The translations under genes and the position numbers were made by a program. The notes under the pieces are model-generated. The model was not told the DNA's origin. It saw only the letters and a list, made by a program, of their open reading frames with translations, and searched no databases. A DNA stretch of 64,000 nucleotides from Verrucomicrobiaceae bacterium (GTDB lineage Bacteria; Pseudomonadota; Gammaproteobacteria; Pseudomonadales; CAMLJR01). Shown here piece after piece: positions 46,161 to 55,530 of this stretch. The DNA lies in the NCBI GenBank assembly GCA_028293825.1, contig JAQGNY010000054.1, forward strand, positions 1-64,000, read 5' to 3'. How positions within the stretch are numbered: position 1 is the first letter of the stretch; every line of letters begins with the position of its first letter.

Positions 46161-47117
46161 GTGCGGGCAACAGAGTTTGCGGAATTACAGGTTTTCGAGT
46201 TGGTTGCAAAGCATTGCAGCTTTGCAAAAGCGGCGGAAGAACTCGGTACGTCGCGTTCCGGCGTTACGCAGATCATTCAAAATTTGGAGCAACGGCTCGG
46301 TATACGCCTGCTCAACCGAACTACGCGCAGCGTTTCGCTGACGCACCCCGGCCAAGAATTATTGGCACAAATAATCCCGGCGCTGACCGCACTGAATACG
46401 GCAGTCGCGCAAACGCAAAAATACCGCGATACACCGGTCGGCATTGTGCGCGTAGCAGCATCGCCACTCGGCGCACGGCTTTATTTGGAGCCGATGCTGA
46501 CCAGCTTTCGTGAAACCTATCCCGATATCACGCTCGACATCACCATCGGCCATACCGAATATCACGATTGCATTGCCGAAGGTTTGGACGCCGCTATCGG
46601 TTTGGAAAATCAAATCAATCAAGACATGATCGCGCTGAAACTCGGCGCCATTCATTTCAACTTAGTCGCGTCGCCGAGCTACATAAAAAATCACGGCTTG
46701 CCGACGACACCGTACGATCTGGTCAATCACAAATGCATCGCGGTTATCGTCAACGGTCAGGCCGATTCGCAAAATTGGCCATTTATGCGGGATGGTGAAA
46801 GTTTTTCGATCACGATAAATCGACCGATGATTGTCAACGATGAAATCTTCGCGCTTGAAACTGCCGTCAATGGCGCAGGCATTCTTTTTTGCGCTACGGA
46901 AATGTCCGCACAATTGGTTCGCAACGGACAGTTGCAATCGTTGTTAGACCCGTGGCGTATCGATGGCTCTAACTTTATGTTGTATTACCCAAAACGCAAA
47001 CACACATCGGTGGCATTTCAGGTGGTGAAGGAATACTTGCGCAGCGCGGCCAAATCGGAAACCGCGTCGCAGGAACCGAGCAATCGCACCCGACTTCATA
47101 AAATACATGCCGAATAA
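46161..47117 (+). CDS. LysR-family transcriptional regulator
   Basis: This 318-residue protein has the LysR N-terminal helix-turn-helix (FELVAKHCSFAKAAEELGTS, then TQIIQNLEQRLGIRLLNRTTR) and a substrate-binding domain. The start is GTG, with aagagg upstream. It is convergent with the SDR at 47159, so it does not sit in the usual divergent place; its targets could be the minus-strand catabolic operon or a distant gene. Confidence 0.9.
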   Translation: MRATEFAELQVFELVAKHCSFAKAAEELGTSRSGVTQIIQNLEQRLGIRLLNRTTRSVSLTHPGQELLAQIIPALTALNTAVAQTQKYRDTPVGIVRVAASPLGARLYLEPMLTSFRETYPDITLDITIGHTEYHDCIAEGLDAAIGLENQINQDMIALKLGAIHFNLVASPSYIKNHGLPTTPYDLVNHKCIAVIVNGQADSQNWPFMRDGESFSITINRPMIVNDEIFALETAVNGAGILFCATEMSAQLVRNGQLQSLLDPWRIDGSNFMLYYPKRKHTSVAFQVVKEYLRSAAKSETASQEPSNRTRLHKIHAE

Positions 47118-47158
47118 AATTGCTCGCGCTACATTATTTTTTTACCACTTACTTAAAT

Positions 47159-47983
47159 TTAAACGGAACGATTGGCGGGGTCGGCCATAAAGTTTTCGAT
47201 GGTTTCCGAAAAATACGGCATGTGATCGAGCACGCCGCCATCGACCACCATAATTTGCGCCGTCATAAACCGCGAATCGTCCGAAGCGAGATACGCCACC
47301 GCCGCCGCGATATCTTCGGGCTTGCCTAAATAAGGCGTCAGCTTGTGCTTCTCGATGCGATCGAGTTGTTCCTGCGAATTACTGACGTACACATTCGGTG
47401 TAACGATTAAGCCCGGCGAAATCACATTACAGCGAATGCCCTGCTTGCCGTATTGCGTGGCGGTATACAGCGTTAAACAATTGATCGCCGCTTTCGAAGC
47501 CGCATACGCAGGACCGTACAAATCGCCGCGCAATGCCGCCCCTGAACTGGTGCTAATGATCGAGCCACCGCCGTTTTTCAACATCAACGGAATACCGTGC
47601 TTGATCATAAACATAGTGCCGCGCGTGTTGACCTCGAACGCGCGATCCCAGATTTCGGCGGGCATTTCAGTGATGCCCATATCACGGGACATTTGTTCGT
47701 GCCGTGTTTCCGCCGCGTTGTTATGCAGAACATCCAGACGACCGAATTTTTCCGCGATATTTTTATAAAATGTTTTTACGCTTTGCTCGTCGGTGAGATC
47801 GAGAAAATCAGCGCTGGCCAAATGCCCTTCACCGACAATCGCATCGGCAACGCGGCGCGCACTGGCTTGGTCGATGTCGCCAATAATCACGTGCGCGCCT
47901 TCGGCCGCCAGTCGTCGCGCGCACGCTTCGCCAATACCGCCAGAACCGGTTACTACTGCAATCCGTCCGTTCAATCGATGCAT
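47159..47983 (-). CDS. Short-chain dehydrogenase/reductase (module B, distal)
   Basis: This 274-residue SDR has the cofactor motif VTGSGGIGEACARR, with Asp in GDIDQ favouring NAD. The catalytic Ser is in ISTSSGAAL and Tyr/Lys in YAASK. It is the last gene of the minus-strand operon, 66 bases after the DUF1214 gene. Alcohol oxidation in the catabolic pathway is likely. Confidence 0.9.
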   Translation of the reverse strand: MHRLNGRIAVVTGSGGIGEACARRLAAEGAHVIIGDIDQASARRVADAIVGEGHLASADFLDLTDEQSVKTFYKNIAEKFGRLDVLHNNAAETRHEQMSRDMGITEMPAEIWDRAFEVNTRGTMFMIKHGIPLMLKNGGGSIISTSSGAALRGDLYGPAYAASKAAINCLTLYTATQYGKQGIRCNVISPGLIVTPNVYVSNSQEQLDRIEKHKLTPYLGKPEDIAAAVAYLASDDSRFMTAQIMVVDGGVLDHMPYFSETIENFMADPANRSV

Positions 47984-48049
47984 GTTGTCACCTCATAAAA
48001 TTCGGTTGTCGAAGTAGAATTTTTCTCAAAATTAGCGCGCGCGGCTTTT

Positions 48050-49168
48050 TTAATTTTCCCAACGGCGCAATACGGATGGCCAATCAATGCCGGCCAATTG
48101 CACCAGCTTTGTTTGCGGTGCGACATTTTTTTCCGCAGCGGTCCAGCGAAACATCATATTTCCCTGCAGATGATTTTGCGTATTCAACCAATTGCCGCCG
48201 GAAGGCGGTGTATTGCTCACCACAATGGTGACGCTGCCATCGCTGTTTGGCTTGCTGGTGTATTTATTAATATTGATCGTGCCGCGCGAATAATCGAGCG
48301 ATTCCAGCCAGCGGTTGTAAAGACACAGGCCCCAGTTTTCGCAGGTCGGTACTTCCGGCAATTGCAACAACAATGCTTCGCCCGGTTTTAAATCGTAGCC
48401 GGACCAGTAATAAAAATAATTCGGATCGCCGCCCAACTTTTGCATCAACGCATCGTCGACCGCCGGCAATTTATTCACGCCTGCAGCCATCATGTCGGCA
48501 AGTTGCAAAAATGTTTTGCCGGTCTTCACGACAAAACCTTCGGCACCGGCAATACGCGGTAATACATCGCTCAATTTAAGTGGCTGATCCGGGCCGACGT
48601 CGGTGAGCAAATGAATGCGGCAGGTCAGCTCGCGCTCGGCAGCACGATCGCCGTATGTTTCGCGCAACATAATGGTGTTGGAATCCGGCGCCAATTTCAG
48701 CCAGTTTTGCGCACGCTCGGCGCCGCCGACGTGAATGACGAAATTACCTTCGGCATCGGTGACGACAGCAGTGCCGTCGAGAAAACCGGTACGAATATGG
48801 CGCGCATCGGTAGTGGTCGTGGAAGAAGTCAAATTAAAATACGGCACAGCACCGACATTGCCGACAATTTCATATTCGTAACGACCATCGACGGCGCTCA
48901 TCAAATAAATACTGTCGGGATTATCCAAACCCCATTTCAAACGCTCGTTATAGGTACCCGCTAAAAACGGATCGAGCGGGTCCCAATACTCGACGTGGCG
49001 CTCAATACCGCTGCGCATCAGGCGTGTTAAATAGCGCAGCCCTTCGGCCAGTGTCGCTTCGTCGGCATCGGCGGCGGTCGCAAGAATGTCGACGCCCGCG
49101 CTTTTGATGCCATCGCAGAACTTTTCCCATTGTGCGGTTGCGGCAATAACACCTGTGGCTTCGCTCAT
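48050..49168 (-). CDS. DUF1214-domain protein (module B)
   Basis: This 372-residue protein is a distant paralogue of the module A protein. It keeps the same marker phrases in the same order: LDNPDSIYLMSAVDGRYEYE, WLKLAPDSNTIMLRE, LKPGEALLLQLP and HLQGNMMFRWT. The family function is unknown. It starts only 3 bases after the sulfotransferase stop, so the two are translated together. It has no basic tail and no signal peptide. Confidence 0.8.
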   Translation of the reverse strand: MSEATGVIAATAQWEKFCDGIKSAGVDILATAADADEATLAEGLRYLTRLMRSGIERHVEYWDPLDPFLAGTYNERLKWGLDNPDSIYLMSAVDGRYEYEIVGNVGAVPYFNLTSSTTTTDARHIRTGFLDGTAVVTDAEGNFVIHVGGAERAQNWLKLAPDSNTIMLRETYGDRAAERELTCRIHLLTDVGPDQPLKLSDVLPRIAGAEGFVVKTGKTFLQLADMMAAGVNKLPAVDDALMQKLGGDPNYFYYWSGYDLKPGEALLLQLPEVPTCENWGLCLYNRWLESLDYSRGTININKYTSKPNSDGSVTIVVSNTPPSGGNWLNTQNHLQGNMMFRWTAAEKNVAPQTKLVQLAGIDWPSVLRRWEN

Positions 49169-49171
49169 GGT

Positions 49172-50437
49172 TTAAATCTCGTTAGGGACATTGAAAAAAG
49201 TTTGATAACGCTGATACAAGGGCCGTTCGCTTTCGACGGCATTAACCGGCGCCTGTTCGTACAGATGAGCGCCGTGCTTACCCTTAAATTTATTGGCGAG
49301 ATACGCGCGCATTTTGTCCGCGGCCGCTGGTGTCAATGTCATACCCAGCTGATCGTAAACGGATGCGATTGCCGCGATTGGATCGCGCACAAACTGGTCG
49401 TAATAAAAATTCGCATACATGCCCTTGGCAAGACGACCGTCTTCGATCATGGCGATGACGTCGTCCCACGCCTTCGCGCGTTGCTCGGCCATCGACAGCA
49501 CTTCGAGATCATTTTGTTCGCGCCAAATATTATCGGTGCGCTGCCAAAATAATGTGCCCATGAAACTGACTACCGAATCGGCGCTGACGATGGGATCGCG
49601 GTGCGCGAAAATAAGTCGCATACCGGGAAATACGCGCAGATATTTTTGCAGATGCAGCAAATGCGATGGGCTTTTCATCAACCAATGCGAGGCTTTGTAT
49701 TTCGACTGCAGCAGCTGCAGAAATTTCTTTTGCCATTCGAACGCGACGGACAAATCCTGCGTGCGCAGATAAGCCGAATACGAAGGCACCTGGATGATCA
49801 TCGGAAATATTTCCGATACGAAACTTACGTATTCGAACTCCAAACTTTCAATCGGTAGATTGCCGCCCATTTTATGCAGGCCGGCGAACTCGGGCGTTAT
49901 TTCTTCGATCAATTTATTAACGTGATTGGTTTTTTCGATGCGCGGATCGGCGTCGTAAGTCGCCTCTTCCGGCGCCGGTACGGGGAACAACGATTCCCAC
50001 TTTTGCGCGACGCGAAATTGCGGGTCCTGCGCCATCACTTCAAGCAAAATAGTCGTACCCGAACGTCCATAGCCGGTAATGAAAACCGGCGCGTCGACAA
50101 CCTCGGCATTGAGTTCGGGCGAGCGTTTGAACGCTTCGATCAATTGCAGCCGCGCTTCGAGATAAATCAGCAATTCGGTGCGCATCAATAGACGCCCGCC
50201 CAAATGCAGATCCGCTTCGTTATCGGCGGAGTTCATTAATATCGAAAAGGGCTCCTGCCAATTATCGCCGCCTAAATCCTCCAACCCGGTATTGGCGCGC
50301 GCCTGTTGCAACAGCGATTCCGGCGTCAGCGGCACGATACTGCGAATATCGAGGCCATTGCCGATAGCATTCAACGTTTGCATCCATGCCGGCCGTGGCG
50401 ATGGTTTAAAGGTTTGTCGACGATCGTGTTCTGTCAT
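49172..50437 (-). CDS. Sulfotransferase family protein (module B)
   Basis: This 421-residue protein has the PAPS loop FITGYGRSGTTILLEV, with canonical RSGTT, and the 3'-phosphate region IFAHRDPIVSADSVVS. It belongs to the same family as the module A enzyme but is well diverged. It overlaps the preceding NTF2-like gene (ATGA) and is followed after 3 bases by DUF1214. The acceptor is unknown. Confidence 0.85.
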   Translation of the reverse strand: MTEHDRRQTFKPSPRPAWMQTLNAIGNGLDIRSIVPLTPESLLQQARANTGLEDLGGDNWQEPFSILMNSADNEADLHLGGRLLMRTELLIYLEARLQLIEAFKRSPELNAEVVDAPVFITGYGRSGTTILLEVMAQDPQFRVAQKWESLFPVPAPEEATYDADPRIEKTNHVNKLIEEITPEFAGLHKMGGNLPIESLEFEYVSFVSEIFPMIIQVPSYSAYLRTQDLSVAFEWQKKFLQLLQSKYKASHWLMKSPSHLLHLQKYLRVFPGMRLIFAHRDPIVSADSVVSFMGTLFWQRTDNIWREQNDLEVLSMAEQRAKAWDDVIAMIEDGRLAKGMYANFYYDQFVRDPIAAIASVYDQLGMTLTPAAADKMRAYLANKFKGKHGAHLYEQAPVNAVESERPLYQRYQTFFNVPNEI

Positions 50438-50886
50438 GTGGCAGCACCCCGACTTGCGGCGGGATTATTCGGATTAAATTCGCCGAAACATTCCTGCACC
50501 AGATGGCTGCAGCAGTATTCACGCACTTCTGCAATTTTCGAATCGCGAATTACAAATACAAAATGATAGGCATTGTTATAGCGCTTGCCGTTTTGCAATT
50601 CGGCGTCGGTCTGCGCCTCCACCGCGACTTCATTGTCCTCGGCAATCATGCCGACAATTTCCATCACCACCGGTGTTTTTAATAAAGTCGACATCGCTTT
50701 CGGCGCGGCCGCGAATTCCTGACCGCTCCAGCGATAAATCAGCCAGTGCGGACTGCGCGCCATCGCTTTAAATAGAAAATCATCGGTCAGCAGGGCAAGG
50801 ATTCTTTTCTCGTCGCCGGCATTTACCGCGTCGAACCAATTGCGCACAATTTCTTTTTTCGCAGCTGTACTCATGATGCCTCCCAA
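50434..50886 (-). CDS. SnoaL/NTF2-like protein
   Basis: This 150-residue protein has the NTF2-like pattern: an opening helix (AAKKEIVRNWFDAVNAGD), LLTDDFLFKAMARSP, strands (VVMEIVGMIAEDNEVAVEAQ) and a final VFVIRDSKIAEVREYCCSH. Family members act as isomerases, cyclases or small-ligand proteins; which one applies is not clear. Its stop overlaps the start of the sulfotransferase gene (ATGA), so they are coupled. Confidence 0.8.
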   Translation of the reverse strand: MGGIMSTAAKKEIVRNWFDAVNAGDEKRILALLTDDFLFKAMARSPHWLIYRWSGQEFAAAPKAMSTLLKTPVVMEIVGMIAEDNEVAVEAQTDAELQNGKRYNNAYHFVFVIRDSKIAEVREYCCSHLVQECFGEFNPNNPAASRGAAT

Positions 50887-50993
50887 TTATTTTTATTAAT
50901 TTTATAACCGTTTAAAAATTAGCGAGCGCCAGTGCGGCGCGTTAATAAATGAGCATTTTTAACGCGGCACCGGTAAGCGCAGCCATTTTTAAT

Positions 50994-51440
50994 TTATTGC
51001 GTCATGATCTGCGCCCACTGCTCGGCGGTGACGCCTAACTGCTTCTGCATATCTCCGGAATCGTAATATTCGCGCCAGCCTTTTATACGGCCATCGGTCG
51101 CGATATCGAATACCGCATTCAAACGCGCCGCGACTTTTTGACCATTGTGCAACAACGTAACGGTATCGGTGCGCTCAGTAAATACTTTGCTATCGCCGGA
51201 GCCAATCGAATGGATTACGCATTCGCAATCTTTATAAAATTGATATTGGCGTTCCAGCTCGGCGCTGATCGCTTTTTTTCCCTGTACCGGATCGCGCATC
51301 GGCACCAGCGGTTGATAGTGCGCGTCGTCGGCGAAATATTCCATCAGTACAGCCCAATCGGGTTTCGAGCTTTCGTGAAATTTTTCCAGAAAAGCCTGCA
51401 CGTGTTTTTCGTTGGCCAATCGTTCGGTGGCGTTGCTCAT
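50994..51440 (-). CDS. Limonene-1,2-epoxide hydrolase-like protein (NTF2 fold)
   Basis: This 148-residue protein shares the fold of limonene-1,2-epoxide hydrolase. Counterparts of its Arg-Asp-Asp triad appear as R90 and D92 in TERTDTV and D127 in WREYYD. The Tyr that helps hold water is Y42 (AHYQPL), but the usual Asn two residues later is Pro. It may therefore be an epoxide hydrolase with a changed site, or a related SnoaL protein. It lies between the SDR and NTF2-like genes of the minus-strand operon. It fills the same slot as the EHN-type enzyme in module A, though the folds are unrelated. Confidence 0.65.
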   Translation of the reverse strand: MSNATERLANEKHVQAFLEKFHESSKPDWAVLMEYFADDAHYQPLVPMRDPVQGKKAISAELERQYQFYKDCECVIHSIGSGDSKVFTERTDTVTLLHNGQKVAARLNAVFDIATDGRIKGWREYYDSGDMQKQLGVTAEQWAQIMTQ

Positions 51441-51474
51441 CGTTATCTCCTGTTGAATTTATTGGCGTCATTTA

Positions 51475-52326
51475 TCAGAACGCAGTGCGGTAATCGGGAT
51501 ATTGAATTTTTGCCAGCGCCCCGCCCTCAACCGGAATGCTGGCGCCGGTGATGTATTGGCTCGCGTGCGAAGCGAGAAACAGCGCTGCTTCCGCAACATT
51601 GGCATAACTGCCGACACGATTGAGCATGGTGGCTTTTGCAATGGCGACATCGAGTGCAGCGTGATCGAAACTTGCCGGCAAGGTCGAAATGTCGTTCGCC
51701 TCCGGTCGCACCGTCCCCACCATCAACGAATTGCAACGAATGCCATCGTCGGCGTAATCGTTGGCAACTTGCCGCGTCAATGCTTCCAGCGCGGCCTTCG
51801 CCATCGCGTAAGCGCCCATCAATGGCAGCGCACGTATTGCCGTCAACGCAGAAATATTGACGATGACGCCGCGCTGCATGCGCAAATACGGCAACGCGTA
51901 TTTGCAACACCACAGCGGGCCGTAAACACCGACCCGCATGGTTTGCTCGAACACATCCGTCGCCAATTCGTGAATCGGCCCCAATCCAAACGCCGAACCG
52001 GAAGGCCCAGCGTTGTTGATTAAAATATCGAGCCGACCGAACCGCGCGAGCGTGACGTCGATTAAGTGACGGACATCGTCTTCCCGCGCAATATCGGCCT
52101 GGGCAAACAACACGTCGGCGCCGCTTTGTCGCAGCGCGTTTTCCGCATTGATGCCGTGCTCGGTATTGCGCGAGGAAACGACCAGCTTGCAACCGGCAGC
52201 GGCGAACCGCTGCGCAATCGCAAAACCGATGCCGCTCGCGCCGCCGGTAATTAACGCCACTTTGCCGGCCAGTACGCCGGCAATTTCATGCTGCGGCGCA
52301 GATATATCCTGCTGATTATTTTTCAT
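51475..52326 (-). CDS. Short-chain dehydrogenase/reductase (module B, proximal)
   Basis: This 283-residue SDR has ITGGASGIGFAIAQRF, then VVSSRNTEH, which favours NADP. It has NNAGPSG, a catalytic Ser in NISALTA, and YAMAK. It begins 11 bases after the receptor 3 stop codon, so they share a transcript. It probably oxidises or reduces the imported compound or an early intermediate. Confidence 0.9.
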   Translation of the reverse strand: MKNNQQDISAPQHEIAGVLAGKVALITGGASGIGFAIAQRFAAAGCKLVVSSRNTEHGINAENALRQSGADVLFAQADIAREDDVRHLIDVTLARFGRLDILINNAGPSGSAFGLGPIHELATDVFEQTMRVGVYGPLWCCKYALPYLRMQRGVIVNISALTAIRALPLMGAYAMAKAALEALTRQVANDYADDGIRCNSLMVGTVRPEANDISTLPASFDHAALDVAIAKATMLNRVGSYANVAEAALFLASHASQYITGASIPVEGGALAKIQYPDYRTAF

Positions 52327-52337
52327 GGCAGCTTCAG

Positions 52338-54716
52338 TTACTCGAATCGGTAGCTCAACGTTACGCCAAATGTGCGCGGATCGCCGTAATTCGTTGAGGC
52401 ATAACCAAACGAACTGAGCGCCGAGGCGCGACCGACCGAATACGTTGTGTTGTTGGCGTTTTTCAAGAACAGCGACGCGTCGAAATGCGGCTTGAAAATA
52501 TCGGTCGCGGTCAGATTGAAATTGACGATGCCGTAGCCGCCCTGCGAATTGGTGGAATCGAGTTTATTGGAAAGGCCTTGGTTTTCCTGATTGAAGTCGC
52601 TGAAATAAATTTTGCTTTGGAATGCGTACGTGCCGTCCAGCGTTAAATCCGAAGCGATAGCCGCAGGCACCGGCAAATGCAAACTCGCGGTTAAGGTGTT
52701 GGTCCACTTCGGCGCTTGCGCCATGCCGTTGTTGCTCAAATCGGCGAACACACCGGGCGCGGTTTCGGTTTCGAAGCTGTCGTAACCGGCATCCAGATAA
52801 GTGAACGCTTCCGACAAATCGAGACGGCCGAGCTTGATCAGTGTTTCAACCTCGACGCCCTGCACTTTCGCTTTCGCCGCGTTCTGAATAAAACTTTTCG
52901 GCTGACCGTCGACGAACTCGGTGATCTGGCGCTGAATATTGCTGTAACTGCTGCGAAATACCGATACGTTGACCCGTGTCGGTGCGCCGGCAACGTCGAA
53001 ATCGCTTTTTACACCGACTTCGATATCGTTGATTTTTTCCGTTCCGTACGGCACCGGCGGCGAGAAATTTATACCGCCGGAATTAAAGCCGCGGCGAAAT
53101 GTTGCGTACACCAAGGTATTGTCGAGCAACTTGTAATCGGCCGATAACGTCCAGCTCGGCTCGTAAAAACTCACGCTATTTTTATACGTGCAGGTGGCTA
53201 AATCCGCGTCGGCTTGGTCGGGACCGTACGAGCAAGCGCCGCCGGTAAAGTCGGTGTCTTTGTAGCGACGGGTTTCATCGGTATAACGCGCGCCGAGCGT
53301 GACATTGAATTTATCGGTAACCGCGTAAGTGGCCTGCGAGAAAATGGCTTTGCTGATATCGCGCTGATCGAACGTGCGCGCGATAGGATTGAGCGGCGCG
53401 CCGTAGGTACTGTTAACGCCGATATTAAAAATATCGTCGAAGTAAGTGCGCGTGTCGCCGTAGAAAGCGCCGACAATAATTTTCCACGCGTCGACATTCC
53501 ACTGCAATTGCAGCTCGTCGGTGTAGGCATGATCGGTTTCGTCGGCATCGCTTTTAAACAGATCGAACGGCGTGCTGTCGCCGTCGAATACGCGCTGCTT
53601 ATTCGCCTTGCGATAACCGAAAATATTTTTGATGGTGATGCCTTCGGCGACATTGAATGTGGCCTGATCGGTAAGGCCCCACGCCCGTGTCGTTACGCGC
53701 GCGTCGAATGGATTTATCGTTTCGTGCGCATTCAACGCCATGTCTTCGGCCACCGCCGCGTCCCAACCGGGATAAGCGCATGAGCCCTGCAACAACAACT
53801 GGCCGATATTCGGATTCGCCGGACACGGTACCGAACGCAGCAAGCGGCCCGGGACCGGGCTTTCGTCGGCGTTAAAGCGGTCGGCGACTAATAGATTTTC
53901 GAAACTTTCATTCGGCGTGAATAACAGCGAGATGCGTTGGCTGTCGGAATCGACACTGCCTTGCGCCGGTGTACCGGAACCGGCGCCCTGATTGACTACC
54001 TTGGTAAAACCATCGCGTTTTTCGGTTTGCGCGGCGATGCGCACTAACAGCGTGTCGGTCAGCGCGGTGTTGAACATGCCCTGCATGCCGGTCTCGTTGT
54101 AATTGCCGGCGGTAAATTGCAGGAAGCCGCTGGTTTCATCTTTCGGAATGGCGGGCTCGAACAGAATCGCGCCGGCGGATGTGTTTTTACCAAACAAGGT
54201 TCCCTGCGGACCTTTCAATACTTGTACCGAACCAAGGTCGTAAAGTTCGCGACCGACGATGCCACCATCGGCCGGCACCTGTGCGAAATAGGTGACCACG
54301 CCGGTCGAACGCATACCGCGCAATGCGAATTGCGTGTCCTGCCCTTCTTCCTGCGAATTGACTACGCGCAAGGTCGGCACCAGAAACTGTACTTCGCTGA
54401 CATTGGTGATCGCGCGTTGCGTTAAATTTTCACCGCTGATGGCAGCGATAGTGATCGGTACGTTTTGCGCCGATTCGGCTTCGCGGCGCGCCGTCACCAT
54501 GACTTCTTCCAAGCCGCCGGTCGCATTTTTCGGCGCATCGGACGCGGTTTGCGCATGCGCTGTCGCACTAAGCGCGCTGGCAATTAATAACGGTAAAAGC
54601 CGCAGCTGTGTTTTCGTAATTAAGGTTTTCGGAAGCAGGGTTTTCGTAAATTGTGTTTTCGTCAGGCGAGCGAAACCAGACGAGCTGCCATTACGGCGGT
54701 CGTTGAGCACTAACAT
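52338..54716 (-). CDS. TonB-dependent outer-membrane receptor 3
   Basis: This 792-residue receptor has a signal peptide (LLPLLIASALSATAHA), then LEEVMVTARREAES, a plug with VQVLKGPQGTLFGKNTSAG, and ends in VTLSYRFE, an aromatic-plus-Glu C-terminus. It is paralogous to receptors 1 and 2 and shares VTYFAQVP in the plug. ggagaaaatc precedes the ATG. It heads the catabolic operon after the EthD-like gene and should import that operon's substrate. Confidence 0.93.
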   Translation of the reverse strand: MLVLNDRRNGSSSGFARLTKTQFTKTLLPKTLITKTQLRLLPLLIASALSATAHAQTASDAPKNATGGLEEVMVTARREAESAQNVPITIAAISGENLTQRAITNVSEVQFLVPTLRVVNSQEEGQDTQFALRGMRSTGVVTYFAQVPADGGIVGRELYDLGSVQVLKGPQGTLFGKNTSAGAILFEPAIPKDETSGFLQFTAGNYNETGMQGMFNTALTDTLLVRIAAQTEKRDGFTKVVNQGAGSGTPAQGSVDSDSQRISLLFTPNESFENLLVADRFNADESPVPGRLLRSVPCPANPNIGQLLLQGSCAYPGWDAAVAEDMALNAHETINPFDARVTTRAWGLTDQATFNVAEGITIKNIFGYRKANKQRVFDGDSTPFDLFKSDADETDHAYTDELQLQWNVDAWKIIVGAFYGDTRTYFDDIFNIGVNSTYGAPLNPIARTFDQRDISKAIFSQATYAVTDKFNVTLGARYTDETRRYKDTDFTGGACSYGPDQADADLATCTYKNSVSFYEPSWTLSADYKLLDNTLVYATFRRGFNSGGINFSPPVPYGTEKINDIEVGVKSDFDVAGAPTRVNVSVFRSSYSNIQRQITEFVDGQPKSFIQNAAKAKVQGVEVETLIKLGRLDLSEAFTYLDAGYDSFETETAPGVFADLSNNGMAQAPKWTNTLTASLHLPVPAAIASDLTLDGTYAFQSKIYFSDFNQENQGLSNKLDSTNSQGGYGIVNFNLTATDIFKPHFDASLFLKNANNTTYSVGRASALSSFGYASTNYGDPRTFGVTLSYRFE

Positions 54717-54804
54717 GATTTTCTCCAGATTATTTTTATTACGACGCCAGGGTTATCCGAGCGTCGACGAAACCAAAGCATCCCAACCGATAATTACTGC
54801 GGCG

Positions 54805-55530
54805 TCATGCCAATACATCGCGCTCCTCAGCGCTTATAAACGCCAGCATTTCGCCGGGACGTGAAAACTTTTCTTCATCGGGACGGACGATGTCCGCATA
54901 TTGCTTGCTGGTGTAGACGTCGATAAAACCGCGTTGGCGCGCGAAGCCCATGTCCGAACACATCGGCACGAAGCGCGCCCGCGCCAACCAATCGCCCATC
55001 TCCAATTGCGGTGCGGGCACACCGTGAAATTGCGTGTAGCGCGTTAACGGGCCCCACACTTCCGGCGCCGTTTGCGCCACGACCGGATGCGTATCGCGCC
55101 AGTATTTATGCGCATCTTCCAACGACACGCCGTGCGCCACTTCGCCCGCCGCGAGAAACTTGAAGTGACTGCCGCTCTCAGGCTTCGACGGCACCACGCG
55201 CGCAAGCCAGGCGACGCCCGCCGGGCCATCGACGATGGTCGCGGCCAGCGCGTGTAACTGGGTATCGCGCGATATCTCCTTCATGCCGGCAGCGGCATCC
55301 TCGGCGCTGTCGAACCAGAATTCGAGCAGACCATCGAAGGGCGGCGGAAACACGCGCGCCACTTCGGCATCCAGTTCTGCGGGAGCGATATTCATCACCA
55401 GCCGGCGCAAGTTGGGATTTTTCCCCGCCACCACAGCAATGGCCGGTACCAGCCCGTCGAGCCAGCGCGTCTTGAACTGCTCGGCGGAGAGATGAGCGTT
55501 TTGTTTAACCAGCACAGCGACTCGATACAT
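54805..55530 (-). CDS. EthD-family protein with two barrel domains
   Basis: This 241-residue protein repeats the EthD-like fold twice: YRVAVLVKQNAHLSAEQFKTRW in the first half and SLEDAHKYWRDTHPVVAQTAP in the second, the latter with the W..HP motif. EthD proteins accompany oxidative catabolic genes, but their role is not well understood. It is the first gene of the minus-strand operon and lies 88 bases before receptor 3. Codon use and high GC resemble its neighbours. Confidence 0.75.
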   Translation of the reverse strand: MYRVAVLVKQNAHLSAEQFKTRWLDGLVPAIAVVAGKNPNLRRLVMNIAPAELDAEVARVFPPPFDGLLEFWFDSAEDAAAGMKEISRDTQLHALAATIVDGPAGVAWLARVVPSKPESGSHFKFLAAGEVAHGVSLEDAHKYWRDTHPVVAQTAPEVWGPLTRYTQFHGVPAPQLEMGDWLARARFVPMCSDMGFARQRGFIDVYTSKQYADIVRPDEEKFSRPGEMLAFISAEERDVLA

